A stretch of 64,000 nucleotides of DNA from positions 45,465 through 109,464 of the forward strand of contig JAKVKC010000003.1 of NCBI GenBank assembly GCA_022486705.1, in the 5' to 3' direction. The position numbers and the translations under genes were made by a program. The notes under the pieces are model-generated. The model worked only from the letters and a program-made list of their open reading frames with translations. It was not told the origin of the DNA and did not search any database. This document shows, in pieces, positions 62,701-64,000 of the stretch (the stretch's first letter is position 1; the number at the start of each line of letters is the position of its first letter). Origin of the DNA: Solobacterium sp. GTDB lineage: Bacteria; Bacillota_I; Bacilli_A; Erysipelotrichales; Erysipelotrichaceae.

Positions 62701-63859
62701 CGCCATTTCCTTGGGAAAAATTGGACGTGATGAAACCGCCGTACAGATAAACACCGCCGGATTCCTGATACAGTCCGCCGCCGTCAACTTCAGCATCGCA
62801 AAATCCAATGAGGCCGCCGGTAAGGAAGAAAGCACCGCCAGTTCCTTCATATAAATTGTAATTCATGCCATCGGAACAAATGTAAACACCGGCTCCGTAT
62901 CCACCATGATCCCAAGCTTTAATAGCCCAGTTATGTACGATCTCACCGCCGGTCATGATCATACCGCCATCTTTATTCTGATGGATAATTGTATCACCGT
63001 TTTTATTTCTCTCCTGTTCTTCATAGGAATAGTTATTCATTGCGACACCGCCGCCATTAGCTTCATATGCACAGTTATAGCTGATCGATCCGCCATTCAT
63101 AATGACAGTAGCTTCATCGGAGTCAACGCAAAGACCGGCACCTGCATATTCAGATGTGTTTCCTGTGATATTGCCGCCATTAATGGTCAGCTTGCCATTT
63201 CCAATAACACCGATGCCGCCAGCGCCTTTTTTATTATATCCGCCGCAGATGATACCGCCCTTGATCATTACGTCTTTATTGTCTTCATGGCGGATCCACT
63301 TTCTGCTGCCATCCAAATAGCCCCAATGCACAGCAGCTGCATTGCTGTCCTCAATGGTCAAAGAACCTCCGCTTTCAACCGAGATTACAGTTCCGCCTTT
63401 ATCATCATATCCACGATTGATCACATAACCATTCAGATCAAGCGTCATTTCTGAAAAGACATTGATCGTTCCACGATAATAAGAATTACTGCTTTCGAAA
63501 GCCTTTTCACATGAAACACTCGCATTTTCGTATTTCATTTCATATGTATCAGGATCTCTGATCCAATCATGATACAGGGTGAAAGTAACATTTTTATGAT
63601 TATCTGTGCTTAACTTACTGGCATCCGACCAAGCTTCTGTAATGATAAAAGATGCATTGTCCTGATGGTTCTTGGTGTCTTCTTCGTAATAATACGTAGC
63701 AGAGGCACCGTCCATCTGCACTTTGGCGACCAAGGTCTTGCCTGATTGCAGTTCGCTGGAAGAAGCATGGATCAAAGTAAAGAATGATTCAGGAAAAATA
63801 CTGAAACAAAGTACGGCTGCCAGTGTTAGACAAAAGATACGTCTCCATGTCTTTTTCAT
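53714..63859 (-). CDS. Giant secreted protein: beta-helix, lipase-like domain, and a repeat stalk with membrane anchor
   Basis: 3381 residues. A signal peptide covers about 1-31. Residues about 130-530 are a Gly-rich right-handed beta-helix with GG-x-ITxN-like rungs (GGNITGN, GGSISYN). About 575-870 is a class-3-lipase-like alpha/beta-hydrolase: GYSRGG with Ser753, Asp826 in NKEDLVP and His845 in IDHYIPG form a plausible triad. A helical part follows to about 1140. Then alternate chitobiase-C-like units (near 1160, 1570, 2120, 2680, 3063; typical YYTMDGSDP) and InlB-like units (near 1254, 1665, 1845, 2209, 2397, 2773; typical F..W and FTMP...V..TA.Y). An Ig-like putative domain lies near 3160 (LPEGMSLSADGVLSGKP) and an X2-like domain near 3245. 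The C-terminus has a membrane helix and a basic tail but no LPXTG. It probably binds and modifies host or microbial surface material. Confidence 0.88.
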   Translation of the reverse strand: MKKTWRRIFCLTLAAVLCFSIFPESFFTLIHASSSELQSGKTLVAKVQMDGASATYYYEEDTKNHQDNASFIITEAWSDASKLSTDNHKNVTFTLYHDWIRDPDTYEMKYENASVSCEKAFESSNSYYRGTINVFSEMTLDLNGYVINRGYDDKGGTVISVESGGSLTIEDSNAAAVHWGYLDGSRKWIRHEDNKDVMIKGGIICGGYNKKGAGGIGVIGNGKLTINGGNITGNTSEYAGAGLCVDSDEATVIMNGGSISYNCAYEANGGGVAMNNYSYEEQERNKNGDTIIHQNKDGGMIMTGGEIVHNWAIKAWDHGGYGAGVYICSDGMNYNLYEGTGGAFFLTGGLIGFCDAEVDGGGLYQESGGVYLYGGFITSNFSQGNGGGLYANGTDDSNQLKLKGVSVLNNTCLKNGGGLYINTKKVDVYSATIINNKAGYDTSKSSDAGSGIYIATADYIIFSGGIVYCQNNGYHNLFLRTDSDIYNDSSLASQSIIYVSSKDGNDGGDYIRFTSDGDCARISKTCFRSDYDGYYIDKNDNNNNFYFKKGTDPDTGSSVGADTYTVSGTNYTNATAKKYEFNYTSVTDMKDTASSIYYTDDFFDNNATVYDQHLATASLGVAMAAFKRPYDAEDEQAKNINDLYTSLGFSNFTTHYPLPAETDDGYTIGYEIGTKKLADGTNLIAIAVRGANYTTEWASNALINDSAADTGEAKGFSNAADQVMEGIQDYISKYYANSNLTSSNTKFWITGYSRGGAVANLTARRVIDGLDYASNDNVYAYTFEAPQGAVSTVLSGNADHTTWDSSFPKSDPASYTSIHNLINKEDLVPTVAPGIMGFTRYGIDHYIPGDTASSDNSTNYLKSGTAEYNNLRTKMLKQLNKINTEISFTDYFQKATVSYLGSAVLWYDLINPDGKVMTGDSIPNYFTELMNFLLHYGLGDNIHYQEDFINSHYDVTAPEDAAGYRALYSRVWYVKDGYLVSPSTPDATTYNFQTVISTVLQLVFGMDADTQKQLTNKLAKVLNYIDQTSLWMWTIGEYGYEWVTTSKKNDKAGDIWSAIEKCDIESVLGTEKYNELHSMWPVLADVLLTFVSYDYSYKNQNLVGTLAYNASTIATQHYPEVNFAWMRAQDDLYQDDWEGFSTDPYDLESSEKDSLKAPSASGSGKTYYTAQKIQMTELTPGASIVYSISTDGSKNAEPTVGDAKSKVYGGYIGLNAGFGETTTYTISARAYHNGYYSDTVYYTYTIKNSAKKYKVTIQDGSTTQTASYYCGETVVLSSSDTDTDTFSKWTTKNTDIEIADISSATTSFIMPVGDVTITTDRIKRFNDVRLQFNGSGTSSSNNYEMYIDGSKTVLSNTVNWYVSNGTSSYKSSGYVGETDACVSSDGEPAAVQWSQGDSSSSITNCKAKVILPKIVNADGTKAPSFGTLIGNSYKVDASTEPLENYKYAAKLDTDGNLYMTMEFELPNLINTISIPDSIEIDHVYGSSVTMDDVIAAVKKKNIYATINKNDNISASAPLVYSAVEGSNYDSSNTDEQTITLNASIDLEESNFINPNNVNIIKPITVNILQARRLYDVTASPESEIISDSLSKGITLQCEDGADIYYTMDGSDPKDADNQASIKYTGPFTITGTQGRKTDYTINAYATKDGYLDSNTKTFVYTFNQDAGIKHDIILKNGYAVLAEKIDTQITESYSYKSIFIRPKDLPAGTTFKQWNVNDNSVNLLRSKYSSGNIFVMPAGTADLTAEYSVADLKLTVSSLFETGGPSVNSVKNGSDAAIANETALITDLDTSDDTYTAEITVPLTAGEACYADGVTAKVNDNNAVVQRISDTEVKVIYQFAKDTVTTHTVTVTNQDESKNNTTIGTISFKYAEGTKVSIPVSVLHNYYFRNWSMNDNQSTSTTVEFTMPASDVSITVKYMPDGITIDKPSIILSTPIVQKDLPTDARPEDGSNFTVSQQWSTSGKPYYDEDCIAMITLTPNKGYQFSSDTLSHISCSTGTIKQSTLSNDGTITVMVSYTTAKAVLASIEYTASGTYIHASDADVTAAITADLPSKAILHFTDGYAEQLTLTSGNWSIEKKYDSGTKTEQTLTYTNTPELPSYVDANGISNMTYIATVKAKSAYSKPIADIKSGTYTENQSISLTSPEGGMICYTTDGADPKENYTLYNSKISLNGTTGSTKNITVKAYVKSNDLYDDSDVTEMQYAITLPSMHTVAVTGGKSTTSADIESTSFSAGDTVKITADDPSDGKVFSGWKITAGDIVLADSTKKTTAFTMPDADVELTAQYKTVISGYEFTADAPVQGETVDTEASVKINGNTLADHTSADIVWSPNSIVDGKADAGTSYTAKITVHLPTEEYVFADTVTGTVNGNAAEGARNDDGSITFCYRFVATEGNPAVSNYKVSVKVYDAKTNTELRQTEYDAGNYKIGETVSMAAPAATGYNFVKWTAEKTDGTQIGTLTCNSKSLSFDMPAYDVVLRANYSSNTAISTAALSMPVPVANTALSNVVSSSTEGIASVKVKWMDSSKPGYYQKRVAAVTLTPDDTHKFDKESFTKDSIVVDNGAAVNTIDFNDDGSVTAYIIYTTEKKQVISVSWNDSETIVPEGTTSAVMKSYIAKKALLVYADGDTQAADVTVSDIEGQSMKFNCAIDQTAIPSDAEVKEGVSLTRTVAFAYDTGSIDQAEKPLFSFDEGNGIITINKRYSEGTIYYTYTKVSEGDAADPADPDINSNVYSSSIQMTGEKGKTCQYKVKAYLVIDGYKSSEVASATFNYSVPYTVTVNSYDANLKKVFSTAIYQYKTESTVTIIKPMEADEEFYGWQKEDGTIDSSSSQMFTMGSKDVVLTAVFIPQVNQINIELADPIIGSSVTDSISSAFVTITNTYEIHPDDLKIEWSSADKAEYGGSYTAKITLNPDHEGKIRMRLKGTSAWAPTTPVFNMSDTVSLMINGKKCPLTSEYGSFVGYYTVTMGNAVLAAEPDIDTGFTSKYANGTAESSFVSTSNAILTLKDGNQISVPVQWTWPNGYDAKSASKQTITMTGTVELPENVENPENYNLTFKRDITIEATDKQASPVEANLSSGIYTDTSLITLKTEDINPVIHYMVTGKGFDGTEQIYDGNAIILEGSLAGEEYSIETWASADNMHDSIHRTYTYQVILNPMEPIIADAEITLPEQTDFSKQLDASVSDGTSAEFSVADGYELPEGMSLSADGVLSGKPKAAGDYTFYVKAENEYGYSLAKITLHVTAIQYEFTIGNDGSHTLGSSDDLYFEINGNLDLLTGLKADGIALTEGTDYSVEEGSTKIWIKASFLNTLKVGRHELTASYRNHTEVPTAYFYINGSSNVQDEVIPDTKAGDNRLWIYLNISSMILMIGCAAIRMKDRRRS

Positions 63860-63875
63860 ATTGATTTCTCCGTTT

Positions 63876-63964
63876 TCTATATAATATTCAAAGTAGTGTG
63901 CAAACAGCGTATAACTGAATTACTATGTGAATATTATATGATAAATCGGCGTCATTCATGTGAA
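63876..63964 (-). promoter_or_regulatory. Upstream region of the giant gene: possible promoter and direct repeats
   Basis: On the minus strand, TTGCAC followed about 16 bases later by TATAGA could be a promoter close to the start. A TATAAT further upstream, near 63935, is an alternative. Two direct copies of TTCACAT (63931-63925 and 63964-63958) are spaced 33 bases apart, near three helical turns. The ATG at 63859 has an ACGGAGA ribosome site. The remaining bases to 64000 are AT-rich with no gene seen. Confidence 0.4.
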
Positions 63965-64000
63965 CCTTTTTCTCGTTATAGTGCAAAAATTGAATAATAT

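Noticed and set aside
1..64000. CRISPR arrays, insertion sequences, prophage or integrative elements
   Set aside because: No regularly spaced repeats, transposase, integrase or phage structural genes were seen anywhere in the window.

Overview
The window reads as chromosome of a low-to-mid G+C Firmicute. PolC-type DNA polymerase III, RNase HIII, MutS2, RecG, Lon, an Asp23/FakA pair, a DUF3196 protein, a T-box in front of thrS and a CIRCE element all fit. The set as a whole, including a threonyl-tRNA synthetase without a TGS domain and a TIGR03905-type TSCPD protein, suggests Erysipelotrichia (inference). The first hydrogenase subunit shows an anaerobic, fermentative life. Almost every gene is on the minus strand, in tightly overlapping operons. 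No IS element, prophage or CRISPR array was seen.

Region 1 (1-6700): a ten-gene NAD(P)-linked, electron-bifurcating-type [FeFe] hydrogenase operon. It runs hndA, a six-gene sensory/regulatory insert (two DRTGG proteins, two HATPase proteins, a PHP phosphoesterase and an H-cluster-like Fe-S protein), then hndB, hndC and the 5' end of hndD, which leaves the window. The promoter has an extended -10 and a Rex-like operator.

Region 2 (6736-15640) is the most unusual part. One nine-gene operon encodes a NifH-like reductase, two nitrogenase component-1-like subunits, a lipoprotein binding protein, a permease and an ATPase of the iron-chelate/corrinoid import class, and then the hydrogenase maturation proteins HydF, the TM1266-type regulator and HydE. 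Most junctions overlap by a few bases. The leader contains an attenuator whose antiterminator stem excludes a terminator. A divergent TetR regulator with two membrane-protein genes faces it, across a spacer holding three inverted repeats.

Region 3 (17400-53700) is housekeeping: thrS with its T-box, polC, a HerA-like ATPase, galK, rnc, recG, a two-repeat lipoprotein, a MupG-type glycosidase, fakA/asp23, ftsQ-murB-murG, ysxC-lon, a CIRCE-controlled tig, tRNA-Arg(TCT), uvrC-mutS2-cvpA, rnhC, a dCMP deaminase, rhomboid, rluD, lspA and a DEAD-box helicase.

Region 4 (53714-64000) is one gene for a 3381-residue secreted protein: a beta-helix, a serine lipase-like domain with a visible Ser-Asp-His set, and a long stalk of chitobiase-C-like, InlB-like and Ig-like repeats ending in a membrane anchor without a clear LPXTG.

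All homology calls come from reading motifs; no database search was run.
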